NCBI GenBank assembly: GCA_025201365.1
Contig: JAIXMF010000090.1
Coordinates: forward strand, 1 to 42,038
Length of the DNA: 42,038 nt
Direction of reading: 5' to 3'
DNA from: Syncephalis plumigaleata
Lineage: Eukaryota > Zoopagomycota > Zoopagomycetes > Zoopagales > Piptocephalidaceae
Shown: positions 9,356-23,590 of the stretch, piece by piece
Position numbering within the stretch: the stretch's first letter is position 1
How the letters are laid out: each line of letters opens with the position of its first letter
Made by a program: the position numbers and the translations under genes
The notes under the pieces: model-generated
Databases searched by the model: none
What the model saw: only the letters and a program-made list of their open reading frames with translations
What the model was told of the DNA's origin: nothing

Positions 9356-12300
9356 CTACATGTTGCATGCTCGAGCGGCAGTAGTATAATTTGATGAATT
9401 CAACTCGTGCATCGTCTTTTCGGCCGTATCTCTCGCCTATAATGATCACACTTGGTCAGTAACACGCACACACATATAGCTAGTATCGACTGCATGATTA
9501 CTTACAACATTTGGTAATGATGCCGCCACTGCTAATAATGTGGTGATACCGTCATTCTCGTTGTAACCAAGGCGTGTTCCTACAAAGCAACGATTACATC
9601 CACTGATGTATCCTTCACCGAGTGAATCTAATCCACGTGTGGAACGCGCTAGATTTGCCGTATTCAAGATGCAAGTTTCCGTTAACACATCATTGTCATC
9701 TGGTCTTGGTCGTACACTTCTTGGTATGTTTGTACGTTCACGCTTCTTGGTCTTGTCCACGGGACTCATCAATACATCACCGTCTTCGTCTTCATCTTCG
9801 CTGCTATCGCTGTCCATGCAGTGTTCTTTGTAATTGTTTTGTCCGTCAATCTGTTCCTCCGCCGGAATGACATCGGGCACTTCGACGTGTTGCTCTTTAT
9901 CGGCAGCACACGATTTCTTTGTACGTAGCAATGATCTAGCCACGTAGATCGGTTTATCGGCGTCGCTTGATGCCACTTTGTAGATGTACACCTCGATGGC
10001 CTGTAGATCACTGTCACCGTTGGCTTCCGCTAGTTTAATTTGTAGACAGGCGGCAAATCCTTCTGCTGCATGTGTGACTACATCAGCAATGTCTACCGTG
10101 AATGTCTCTTGATTCTCTGATAATTCCCTATGTACAATACCCGAAGGTAGACAGCGACAACTAAGACTTAACACAAAGGTGGATGCCACCTTCACTTGAG
10201 GATGAATGTTTAGGAATTGTATACGTAGTGCTATTACAAGTGTGTGTGTGTAAGTTAAACGGATCAATCGCTACTTAATAATACGCATAGCTACTTACTC
10301 GTTTTTGAACCATAACCGCTACACTCCATGCTCAGATTGTTGTTCTCGGCATCAATGTGTGGACGACAGGTCGATATGTTAGTGCTGGCGACATTGGGAC
10401 CACCGAAGCTAAGGAAATGCTTCACGTAGATTTGACCACGATGCAATAATGGTGCGCTATACTCGAATAGACCACCTGGCAATGCTAGTAGATCAACACG
10501 AACGATATCGAGGAATCGAGCAATAGCCGCACCATCATCTGGTGCATCTGCCGTGTCCATCATACCGTATACAACGGATGCACCCGCACGACCAATCAGG
10601 AAACTATTAACCACGTATTGTCGATGCTTGCTAACGAGTGTCGTGGCGTGTAACTCCTCCACGGCGTAGATACGACGACACGTCTTGCCGGGTTTCAATA
10701 TCAAGTCGTATAGATCGTAGCGTAGTGGCAGCATCACGGCACGATCACCAGGACGAATGGACATGATTCGTCTACCCGACAATGGTGTCTCGTAGATTCG
10801 TCGCAGTTGCATGACGGAATTTTCGTTATGCTCCACCAGCATGAGTGGTTCCTCGTCCTTCAACGTCAATCGATTCTCGATCACTCTATTGATATCTAAT
10901 AGTGCTTCATGATTCTTCCAGCTAATTACGCATAAAACATTAGTACAGCGCATTTATAACATCGACAGATTACACGCTTACTAGAAACCAGATGCCGGTG
11001 CATACAACATATAGCCGGTGTAGATATCTTTAAACTTGGATGTTTTAGGTGGACCTGGCAATGTTACAAATATATCTAGTACAGCTGGTTCCAAGTATCC
11101 GTCACTATAAATAAACAAATATAGTGAGTAAGACATTATTGTTATATATGAATAATACTTACTCGTTCGTATCAGGTGATGAAGGAGGAGCTGCTGCTGC
11201 TGCTGCCGCTGCCGACGTTCTTGATGCCGATACTGCTTTTGCCAAAAGTTGAGCACTATCCTGTCCAGGTCCAACGTTGACATTATGCTCAGTAGCCAAA
11301 AGTGTTATGGGCTGTTTATCAAACGCCTCTGGGGATTCGGCGTATTTTCTCGCAGCACTCTGGTATTTGCCGAACATTTCACCATTGGTGTACTCTTCCA
11401 TATGACTATCACGTCCTTTGATACTCGCCACTAGATTGAATGACACGCCATCTCTTAGGGGATAGGTCCATTCCTGGGTGTCACCGGCAAGTACGTGATT
11501 GGCGATCGTGTCAAAGAATTGCTTCTGACTGAAACCACGTAGAGGGAAGCCAGGACTATCCGCCTTCACCACCATGGCTGCCAGTTTATACCGATGGTCG
11601 CCGTCCTCCTCGACGATCTGTTCCTGGCTAGGTTTCGGCTTGCTAGGATTCACCTGCCACGACACGACAAGGAAATGACGATCCTTTTGTGGGTACGTTA
11701 CGCCGTTGGCATGATCCTGCGCGGTAATCACTTCATAGACGATATTACCGCGTGATTTACCATCAAGTGTGGATAAAAAGTAACCGGTACCCGGTTTATC
11801 GAGCGATACTTCCGATGTCAAGTCATCGCCCACCATGCCTGTCACTACGAAATGACTCGCCTTACGTAGAACGATATTTGGATGTTCCACGAACACATTA
11901 ACGAATAGACTGTCCTCTGGATCACTAACAATATACGAGGGTGGGTTAAGTTGATGCTCGAACGAGTTTTGTCGATTTAGACGTGGATGATACTTGGCAC
12001 TATTCAGGATAAATCGTTGTAATTAGCAATGAGATATGCGACTATTAGTAGTAGTAGTAGTAGTAGTAACTATAGCAATGATAGCGCTTCTTACCGTGGT
12101 GCAGCAAAAAAGTGCGGCTCATGATAAAAGATGTTCTCGTGTGCCTTCTGCTCCTCCAGCGAAATAAACATTTTACCTTCATTGGCACGCTCGATGGTGC
12201 CACGTACCAAGAAGCGTACACCGTCAATGTCACCGCCATGGAAGATGGGACAGTTATTGGGCATCAACCGATGCTTGAAATTCCATTCGTATGCATGCTT

Positions 12301-12684
12301 CAACGGCTCGTTATATCGATTTAGGTCGAGGTTGGGCTCGCACTCCGCCAACGTCATGAAATGTCGAACCTCGCCTTTACCGGCGGGTGCTTTAAACGCG
12401 AACACCGCGTAGCCTTGTATCTCCCGTTCGGGGTCATCTTTCTTCACGATACCAAGCGCGAATACACCTTGACAAGCTTGTCTAGCATCTTCATCACCGA
12501 AATTAAACACAGTTTTACGACCCTCCGTAAATGCAAGCGGCATGGGTATGTGTGCCGGTTCATTGGCACCCATTATATGCGTAATGCCATGAAATGTCAG
12601 ACTAGAGTGACTACACGTCACCTCTACATTCATGACGGGCACACTAGGCTGTGCCTGTGTTTTGGCTTGCGCGGACATGGTCAA
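9356..12684 (-). CDS. Unrecognised 992-residue cytosolic-type protein, six exons
   Basis: Exons: 12684-12095, 11999-11163, 11104-10982, 10921-10299, 10230-9506 and 9436-9356. All five introns (about 59-95 bases) have GTAAGN donors and AG acceptors, and phases agree throughout. No signal peptide or membrane segment is apparent. The N-terminal ~200 residues are beta-rich (for example SSLTFHGITHIMGANEPAHI and GDIDGVRFLVRGTIERANEG). A polyalanine linker near residues 455-463 separates this half from a second beta-rich half (DGYLEPAVLDIFVTLPGPPK). An acidic patch (DSDSSEDEDEDGD) followed by a basic KTKKRER segment lies near residues 845-865 and could be a nuclear-type signal. Coding DNA is more GC-rich than its surroundings. 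I recognise no domain, catalytic motif or family. A lineage-specific structural protein is possible. The exon model is well supported; the function is unknown. Confidence 0.8.
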
Positions 12685-12982
12685 GATGTAGTATGTACGT
12701 GTATGTTGGTTGACAAATGGTTATTCGGAACGTGAACAGAAGAGGAAAACGACTGGATAGTTAGATACAAAAAAAATACTGAATACCGATGAGTATGAGA
12801 TATTGAATAGGAAGAAAACGGTAAGATAGAAGGAAATGGTCAACGAGAATGATGATGACATATATATCCGCACTAGATGATTCATCATAGCAAGCTCTAA
12901 CTATAGTGTGTAACGCAAAGGCCTCATTATTGATACAAACTGATTGCAGTGAGCGTTGAATTATAGGCAACGTAATCATTAT

Positions 12983-15900
12983 TTATTTATTACTGCTACT
13001 GCCATTGTTATGGTTGTTATCATTACAACACCATTGATTGAGTACCTCGTAAAGTGTATGTTTTACGACGGGTTTAGTTAGATAATCATCTATACCTAAT
13101 AGTCGAGCATTACTGTTATTAGTAATAGAATAATAAGTATGCCTTAGTGATATTAACCTACCATATTCATGACATCGTTCTCGTATTCGATCCCCACTCA
13201 TACCGGTCAATGCAATGATAGGCATACGAGGCCGACCATTTAATACGCATTGTTGTCGTATTTTGTTGGCTGACTGACATCCATCCATGCCTACATATAC
13301 ATATGTATACATATAATCAAGTGACATTAGTAACAAGTAATCCTAAGAGTAAAAGTACACTTACCGGGTAACTAGATAGATACGTGTATAATTATAATAA
13401 AAAGACATTTAATATATTATGACTTTCTCTTACTTCTTACTTACCTGGTAATCCATAAATATCAATGCATAATTCTTTTCCATAGTTAAGCTTAATGCTA
13501 ATGAATAGAATGTGAATAGTATGTTAGCCATTTATTCGTGTTCACTACCGTCGAATCTCACCTTCTTCGCCACTAGATGCATGTTCAGCTCGATAACCAA
13601 AATTCTTGATAATATGACACATAAGCTAGATAGGTATTATTAGTTAGATATCTCGTATAATATACAGTACGAACAGCTTACCTTAGCATTCAATGGATTG
13701 TCTTCAACCACTAGAATCACTTGCTCTTGACGTAGCGACATTTCTTTATCCGATTTCGTTGCTTGTTCTTGCGTTCTATCCTGACTTGTACTTGATCTTG
13801 ATCGTTTATCACGCACAACTTCTTTCGTGCCATCATCACCACCATCATCATTTTCATTGCTAGTGGATATGATATCCTGCATTGGAACAATATCATCACT
13901 ATTGTTTCCATCTTTTGCTTGATGAAAACCGCTATCATTGTCATCGTGATATTGTCCACTTGCATGTTCTTTATCCGTAATATGTTCGCCTAATCCGCTA
14001 CGAGAAGGATGCGGTGTTATCGGAATAGGTGCAACTAATGCTTTCGATAAATGTGCATCTTCCTGCTCATGCATTGAATTGTCATCGTAAGCTCGTTTAC
14101 GTTTTAACTTGTCCAATTTTCGTGATTGTTGTAAGTGTCGGTGTAAACGAACAATTCTAAGCCATTTGAGGATACACTTAGTAATCTCATTTTGACGCGG
14201 TGGTTTCACTACATCAAGTGTTGTCCATTCAACTAGCGTTTCATGTTCAATCGAGAATAGCGGTTGGTCATTGGGACTAGTGCCAATGGGTAATAGCCTA
14301 AGATAAAGCTGATAATCCGAGACATCGAGATTGGGGCGCGTGGTTAATGCGCTGTATTTACGAACTGTCGATTGTTGATCATCATCAATACTAGGAGTCT
14401 TTTTAGAAATAGGATCTGGTAGTAGCGTGTTCAAACTAGCGGGTAGCGTTGTTTCCTGCGCCGTATCCTCATAGTCACTTGGTAAAAACCAAATAATACG
14501 TTCAAGTAGATCGTTGTGTACTTCCTTGGAACTCTTGCCCAGACACTCCTTTAGTATTTGCTCTATCGTCAGATCGGATATCACAATTGTACACATCATG
14601 AGGTGAAGTTTCTCCTCGAAAGGTAAACCCGTGCTATTCGATGGAATTAGAAAGACGTGTACATCGGTGAACTTCCATCCCCTTAGTTGTTCCATGATCA
14701 TATCAGCTACCGCCATACGCTTGACAACTATTGCAACGAAATGATCCGCTAATTGCGTGTAGAACTTGCCCACTCCACTGCCATGATGTGACAGTGTGGT
14801 CTGCGCTGCCTCCGATGCTGGTGGCGACAACGTGCTAGGCGTGTTTATCGTCAGTGAAGGCGACATTAGACCGTGGTCGTCGACACGCTCCAGTTCGGCC
14901 ACATTGATCGTGAACTTGAACGTCGATCCCTGGTTTGGTATGGAACTCGCCAACCATATATCACCGCCCATGTTACGTGCCATTTCCTTGCAAATCGCTA
15001 AACCCAATCCTACAAATGTGCCAGTTCTGATTAACCAACAAGTATAACCACATCATTCCCATTCAACTATCGGTACTTACCACTGCCACTCGTACGATGC
15101 TTACTATCGCTAAGCTGCATAAATCGACGGAACAATAGTGGCTGTGCATTCTTCGGTATGCCCAGTCCCTGATCTTCTATCGAAAACTCTAGGGTAACCG
15201 GTTTGCCTACATGATAATCGGAAGCAGTATCGGATGATAATTGCCTTCTCGCGCTATCTCGAAAGGCATGCGGACCACGTTTATTCGTCTCGCTTGAAAT
15301 CACATCATGATAATCGCCCATCACCGTGTCGGCATGTATGACGGATTTTAGCAGAGTCACCCGTATGATAATGACAGTATCCTCTGGCGAGAACTTTTCC
15401 ATATCACTTTCGTTAGGCATACGTCTTGTATTTTAGCATCATCATTACTATTATTACCTTTATAGCATTCGATAATAGATTGCCCAGGATCTGACGTACT
15501 CGGAAATCATCGGTTAATATCATGCTTGGACAATCGGCCGCTATCAATGGCACCAATTCCAGTGATTTCTGTCGTGCCATTGGTGATAGTAAACCTAGTG
15601 GTATAATGAGACAAATGCACTAACAATCGCAGTAGTAACTGATACTTACGGAGTGTCTCATCAATGATGCCGTGAACTGAACAATTAATCAGTTGGAAGT
15701 CCATCGTGTTAGATTGCACCTTGGATAGATCAAGCATTTGATTTACTAGACGTAGCAACATTTCACCACCACTACGTATATCACGACAATGCTCCTGTTG
15801 AATGGGCGTCAATTCAGTTTCCCTTAACAAATCTACAAATCCTAGTACGCCATTGAGTGGAGTACGCTAACATCGAATCAGTATGACAAGCAGTAATAAT

Positions 15901-18138
15901 GGTAAACATTACTCAATGTATAACTTACTAATTCGTGAACAACATTACTAATGATATGAACGAGTGAATCAGCTAACTACATGTAATAATAGATGAATAG
16001 AGCCTACCTAAAAAGCATTGTTTTCTCAACGAATTCCTGCTCTCTTTTCTGTGCTGCTTCCTCTTCCGCGGTAGGCACGGTAGCGCGACATTTAGTGGGG
16101 TTTTGTACTCGCTGACTTAATGCCCCGCCCACATGTGCCCCTAGTATTTCCAATAAAGCTAGGTCCGCATTGGTAAATGCCCGTGCATATGAGCATTGAT
16201 GCACACCGACGAGTCCATTGTATTCATTAGCTAATTGTACATGTAGCATCCATTAGTATACGGCTAAATAATAGATAGATAGATCTGTCATTGTGTGCAT
16301 TACCAGCATTTTTCGTTCGTATACTCATAGATGACTGGATTGAGCGGACATTAGTCAATGGAATGATGTATATATGTATATGTTAACATGTTTAACTTAC
16401 TCTAATATGAAGTTCATTAAGATGATCGAGTACGTGTACCAGGTGTGGATTATGTAACGCGTCATTAAATATCATACTACTGGACGATCTTCTTCCCGAG
16501 TTTGCTTTCTGTTGCATACTGTCGGGTTTCTTCATCATTACGTATACGTCCATGCCGAATTGTTGCTTCAAGATCATTGGCACATGATCATGACTTCGAT
16601 ATTCTGCTACCACGCTAATACTAAAAGTAAGGAATGTGATAGTTATCTCGAAGCAACTATTCATCGTACCTGCTTTTATAATCAAGTAGTTGATGTGGAT
16701 CATCAGGTTCAGCGAAATGAATAATCATACAACGATCTGCCTTAAATGCCCGACATATGGTCTTTGCCGTAGCAGCAAGTATCTATACGATATTCATTAT
16801 TATTATTACCACTATAGCTATTACTATATCGGTAATGCTTACCTGATCCGGTTCCATATGCGCGTTAATCGCTCTAAACATACGATTGACGATCATGGAG
16901 CGAGCCAGTTCATTCTTCGAGTATGTTTCTTGCACGTAACGTTCTAGCACGTGAGAAATACAACTGGCAGCGTATTGCAAGTAATAGGAACCGATGCTAG
17001 TCAACATGGAATCATTAAGGTAATAACCACCAGGTGAGGCAAGCTGCGCACTAGTTGACGCAGAGGACACTTGTGATGGTGTCGTCGCTGATATAATACC
17101 ATTCGTACTTGTCGTCATACGGCCACCTAATAATGATAACATTGTATGAATGTTATGACGATAGACTAGGAAATGCGGCTGCACATAGGGTGGCGAACTA
17201 GTAACAGGTGTCGGTGGCAGCATGCTTAGTATTCGTGATAGACATGTGGGTGGCACACGAGCACGTAAACATAAAGCGGAGAATGGCCTATCATTACGCA
17301 GGAATGGTATGCATAACACGGCAGTCTGAGTGGACACGGAAAGATGCTCTATAATCGTGGGTTCCGCACCCGAGACATATCGATATACATTGACGAATGA
17401 TTGAATTAAATCTTGTCGACGAAGTGGTGCCACCGATGTACCACCGTATATTTGTATAAGACGAATGCCATCTTTAGCTGGATCCATTGCCGACGAGTCT
17501 TCATTCTTCTTTTCGACACCCTCGTCAGCCGTATTGTCAAGTGTAGGAAACACGCCGTAATCCGGTTTATCTGAAGTAGATTGCTCGGATGTATCATTAA
17601 GATGTAGACCAAGTCCGGCTTCTTGCTCCGCATTCATAGCAAATGAATCAGAGTCAGTAAGAATTTGATCGGCAACATTTGGTAGCGAGAGTAGATTCGC
17701 ATCCCAGTAGACTGCCCATCCCGCATCGCAATGGAATAGCTGGCATATTGTCTTTAGTAGACGATAGAGCTTGTCTTCAACAGTCGTGTTTACACCAATA
17801 AGCGCGCTGTTGAGCGATTCATGAAATTGCGCTATTATCTGAGATGGTAATACTTTCTCCCGAGCACCATTAGGTGTGGAAGGAATATCCTTGAATAATG
17901 GTACGGTTGCTGCATAACGTAAAGCGGCAGGTGACGATTGTCTCTAAGGATGGATATGCGATGTTAGAACTAGTAGTTAGTAGTAACAAGTATTACCACT
18001 ACTTACAGTAGGTAGACGAATATTCTGTGCAATATTTGCACTCGATGCTGCTGCTGCTTGTGATGGTGGCACTCCGTCTATGTCAGCGGTTGATGTGTCA
18101 GTGCTGTATAATGACCTATCTTGATTCGAAGAGGCCAT
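12983..18138 (-). CDS. Hybrid histidine kinase: GAF domains, kinase, degenerate and true receiver
   Basis: Sixteen exons give 1399 residues: 18138-18007, 17943-16843, 16782-16670, 16620-16401, 16334-16304, 16230-16008, 15947-15929, 15866-15650, 15594-15458, 15393-15081, 15009-13682, 13625-13562, 13497-13445, 13371-13365, 13290-13162, 13095-12983. An N-terminal GAF-like region is followed by a clear GAF domain (about residues 400-590, ending ADLALLEILGAHVGGAL). The H-box SNVVHELRTPLNG holds phospho-acceptor His611. N-box (NLLSNAIKF, to ~732), G1 (EDQGLGI, ~804) and G2 (GLGLAICKEMA, ~836) are present. A divergent receiver-like fold without the aspartate spans ~925-1045. The C-terminal receiver has acidic VVEDNPLNAK, phospho-Asp1315 in FMDYQ, IALTG and Lys1370. 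Such sensors relay phosphate through a phosphotransfer protein to stress regulators. No membrane segments, so cytosolic. The GAF lacks an obvious bilin cysteine. Confidence 0.9.
13365..13371 (-). other. Seven-base microexon of the histidine kinase
   Basis: TTACCCG, preceded by CTAG and followed by GTAAGTG. Without it the receiver would read FMDYQ directly into ATGGATGGA out of phase. With it the join reads MDYQ-LPG-MDGCQ, exactly the conserved loop after the phospho-aspartate. Confidence 0.85.
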
Positions 18139-19532
18139 GAGACGGGCACTCTAGATAAAATTGCTTGTATAAGATAGTAATTACTAAGCGGAACAGACAG
18201 ACAATGAGTTATAGCGCTGATTACTTGAGAATAAACTCCGTTCTATTTCCCTCTCTCCTATTGAACTAGATAGTCCGCTTATTTCAGGAATACCATACGT
18301 ACTGAATTATTACTATAGCAATACTCTAATCTAACAGCTATTCTATTGTTTTCACTAGTCTAACCAATATTACAATAGTATATAGGAAAACAGTGGACGA
18401 AAGAGCATACGACAAGGCAAGGATAGCTGCTCACATGAATAGTCCAAAGAGTAATAAAGCTATCAGGTAATAAAAAGCAGGACACGCAGAATAATGTATT
18501 CACGCAAGGAATACACTTCTTATTCCACACAAATAAGCACTACTCCAATTACTCATTCTCTTTTCCTCTTTGTGTGTGTAACCATTCATTCAAGGATGTT
18601 TAGTAATGGTTATTATGGGTATCAGATTAAGTGGTATAAAAGTTTGCAGAATAGATTTTGACATTCTACGTGAGCGATAGGAGAAGTGGCAAGATGGGAA
18701 GGGCCTTGCCTTTGCATCTTGCCATCACTGCCCTCAATCCTGTCACTATCATATTTTATACTAGAAAACAATGACCGCCACCTTACTAAATAATGCTAGA
18801 TACAAAATGGATACTAATAAGCGTTATCCATTTAGCTATCCTACACTGTTTAGCCATTCATCTACATACATATATAGAAAATATGTTCATGCATCGATAG
18901 ACTAGATTGGTGCGCCAATGTGTAAACTTACCAATAAATTAGCAAGATTCGTAGACCCAGGGGCTGGACCGTTTACGATATATATGTGTATAATCAAATC
19001 GATCACACTAGTCTATTACCAAATGATGGTAATAATAGTACTAATGGCTAGTTCTTTCTTTCTTCTATTCTAATGGATGCAACGAGTAGCTATACCGTAG
19101 TGAATAATAACAGTGTCAACTAGAAATGATATATATATAAGCCAATAAATAAGCAATGATTAGATGTGGATAAACGACGATACCATCCCTATTCTACGAT
19201 TACAAGTAACACGCTGTCTTTTATTGATTCAATGGAAGCTGTCATGCAGCACATGTAACCAATGGTGTGGCAATGCTGCTCGGAAGCAATGCAAGCTGCC
19301 TTGTGTACATCAGCATGCCTAATCTATCAAACCGCCTATAGATGACAAAAACATTGCTAATGGCCATCATCATCGATATTAAAATGCACATTTAATCCAC
19401 TGATTTTAATACTCGCTCTTCTACTCTATCCTACTCTAGCTACTACTATTACTATTACTACTCGTATATACCATCACTTTCTACTCTCGTTCTAGTCAGC
19501 TGAGTTATCCATCCTATTAGGCCAATATCAAC
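18139..19532. other. 1.4 kb divergent spacer with a structured hairpin
   Basis: Separates the divergently oriented kinase and the small plus-strand genes, so it probably holds both promoters. At 18688-18723 GGCAAGATG and CATCTTGCC form a 9-bp stem that continues after one mismatch into AAGG/CCTT. No gene, tRNA or repeat family is recognised. Confidence 0.5.
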
Positions 19533-19699
19533 ATGAAGTTCTCTGCCGTTATTGCTATTGCCGTCGCCATTGTCGCTCTCACCAGTCTGGTCGCCGTTGA
19601 AGCTAGCCCAATAGGATGTGTCGTCGTGCTGTTGTCGAACGCCGTGCTCCAAATCCTGATCCTAATGTTCCTTTCACTCATTCTTCCGACGTCTCTTAA
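19533..19699 (+). pseudogene. Small secreted-protein gene with apparent frame break
   Basis: Begins with a textbook signal peptide (MKFSAVIAIAVAIVALTSLV, then AVEAS). At about 19611 the frame continues into an unlikely hydrophobic tail running to 19985. In contrast, the +2 frame from about 19610 reads RMCRRAVVERRAPNPDPNV and stops at 19699. That frame has dibasic RR sites and coding-like codon choice. No plausible intron (GT...AG of 45 bases or more) can join the two. Either a one- or two-base indel has broken a ~55-residue secreted peptide gene, or the assembly has an error here. If intact it would be a Kex2-type processed peptide (inference). Confidence 0.4.
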
Positions 19700-19939
19700 G
19701 CGGACAAGACAAGGACATCATCAAGTAGATATTATAGGTATTCAAGTCAATAATATATCGGCACTACAAGACCCTCATTTAGTGTCCATACCATTCAAGT
19801 CATTATTCCTTGGTACAACAATAACAAATATATCTACAAGATCATTCAATCATTTACTGAATAAATATCAAATTTTTTTTTATCCTGGAATTGAGACATT
19901 CACTCCAATTATAATATACTATACTGATTCCACGCCAAC

Positions 19940-20199
19940 ATGTCTACACCGACTGAGAACCCAAATATTATTCGTTCATTTCTAAATCTCTCGCCCAGAA
20001 CGCGTATTTACTTTGGTATAGGTATTGTATAGAGTTACAAGCAGTATATCACGGATAGTTAACCTTATTTGTAATAGGTGGCTTGATAGTAGGCTCATTA
20101 GGTTTATTCATTACCGACAAGTTGGAAGCACGCTGGGAGCAACAAGCGGAAGTGAAGAAACAATCAGATTCACCGATACCATCCGTGCAAAACGAATAA
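19940..20199 (+). CDS. 67-residue single-pass membrane protein, possibly Emr1/Ecm19-like
   Basis: Two exons, 19940-20021 and 20078-20199, joined in phase 1 by a 56-base intron (GTATTG...TAG). The product has a hydrophilic start, then SPRTRIYFGIGGLIVGSLGL leading a single membrane helix. The tail is charged and acidic-basic mixed (TDKLEARWEQQAEVKKQ). An arginine-flanked short helix with a cytosolic-type tail resembles small fungal mitochondrial outer-membrane proteins of the Ecm19/Emr1 kind, which influence ER-mitochondria contact foci. That match is from memory of the pattern and is weak. The gene sits 280 bases upstream of MCM7 on the same strand. Confidence 0.6.
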
Positions 20200-20478
20200 T
20201 AAACGCATAGCTTTACTTTGACTTTATACGTGCTTACTGTGTGCGGTGTAAGAAACCATTAATCATGCGCGTATGTATAGTGTATTTGTGTATGTGTGTG
20301 TGTGTGTGGCAAGAAGCATCCGGCATTCACTCTCCTTTTTTTATTTTGATATCTCTCGTATTCAAAATCCAAGCACCGCGCTTTTTTCTTTCTTTAACGT
20401 GTACATTGCGATTATTGAAATCCAGCCGCCTTATTGTATCGTATCCGTTTTGACGCTACCATAGCCACTACTTCAATT

Positions 20479-23407
<2,929 letters not shown>

Positions 23408-23590
23408 AAAGTACAAGCGACTCTCCACACGACGTATGCATTCTTTTGTTTATTTGTTTATCCATGCTACGTGGTCGATGTAGACAATGATTGTTTATCT
23501 ATTGGAATAAACTATATCGACTAAGAAATATTGCTATTACAATTGCTATAGGATATAAATAAATTATAGTATTTATTATTCATATAACCA

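Noticed and set aside
10981-11283. Separate small gene suggested by a 100-codon minus-strand frame
   Set aside because: Only its 3' part (11104-10982) is coding; it is exon 3 of the 992-residue gene, and the rest is intron and out-of-frame exon 2.
12112-12735. Overlapping plus-strand frames opposite exon 1 of the 992-residue gene
   Set aside because: They are shadows of the minus-strand exon, with no family-like sequence or splice support.
16150-16420. Bilin-binding cysteine in the kinase GAF domain (HQCSYARAF)
   Set aside because: The cysteine is not at the phytochrome attachment position, and the surrounding PAS/PHY domains are absent, so there is no case for a photoreceptor.
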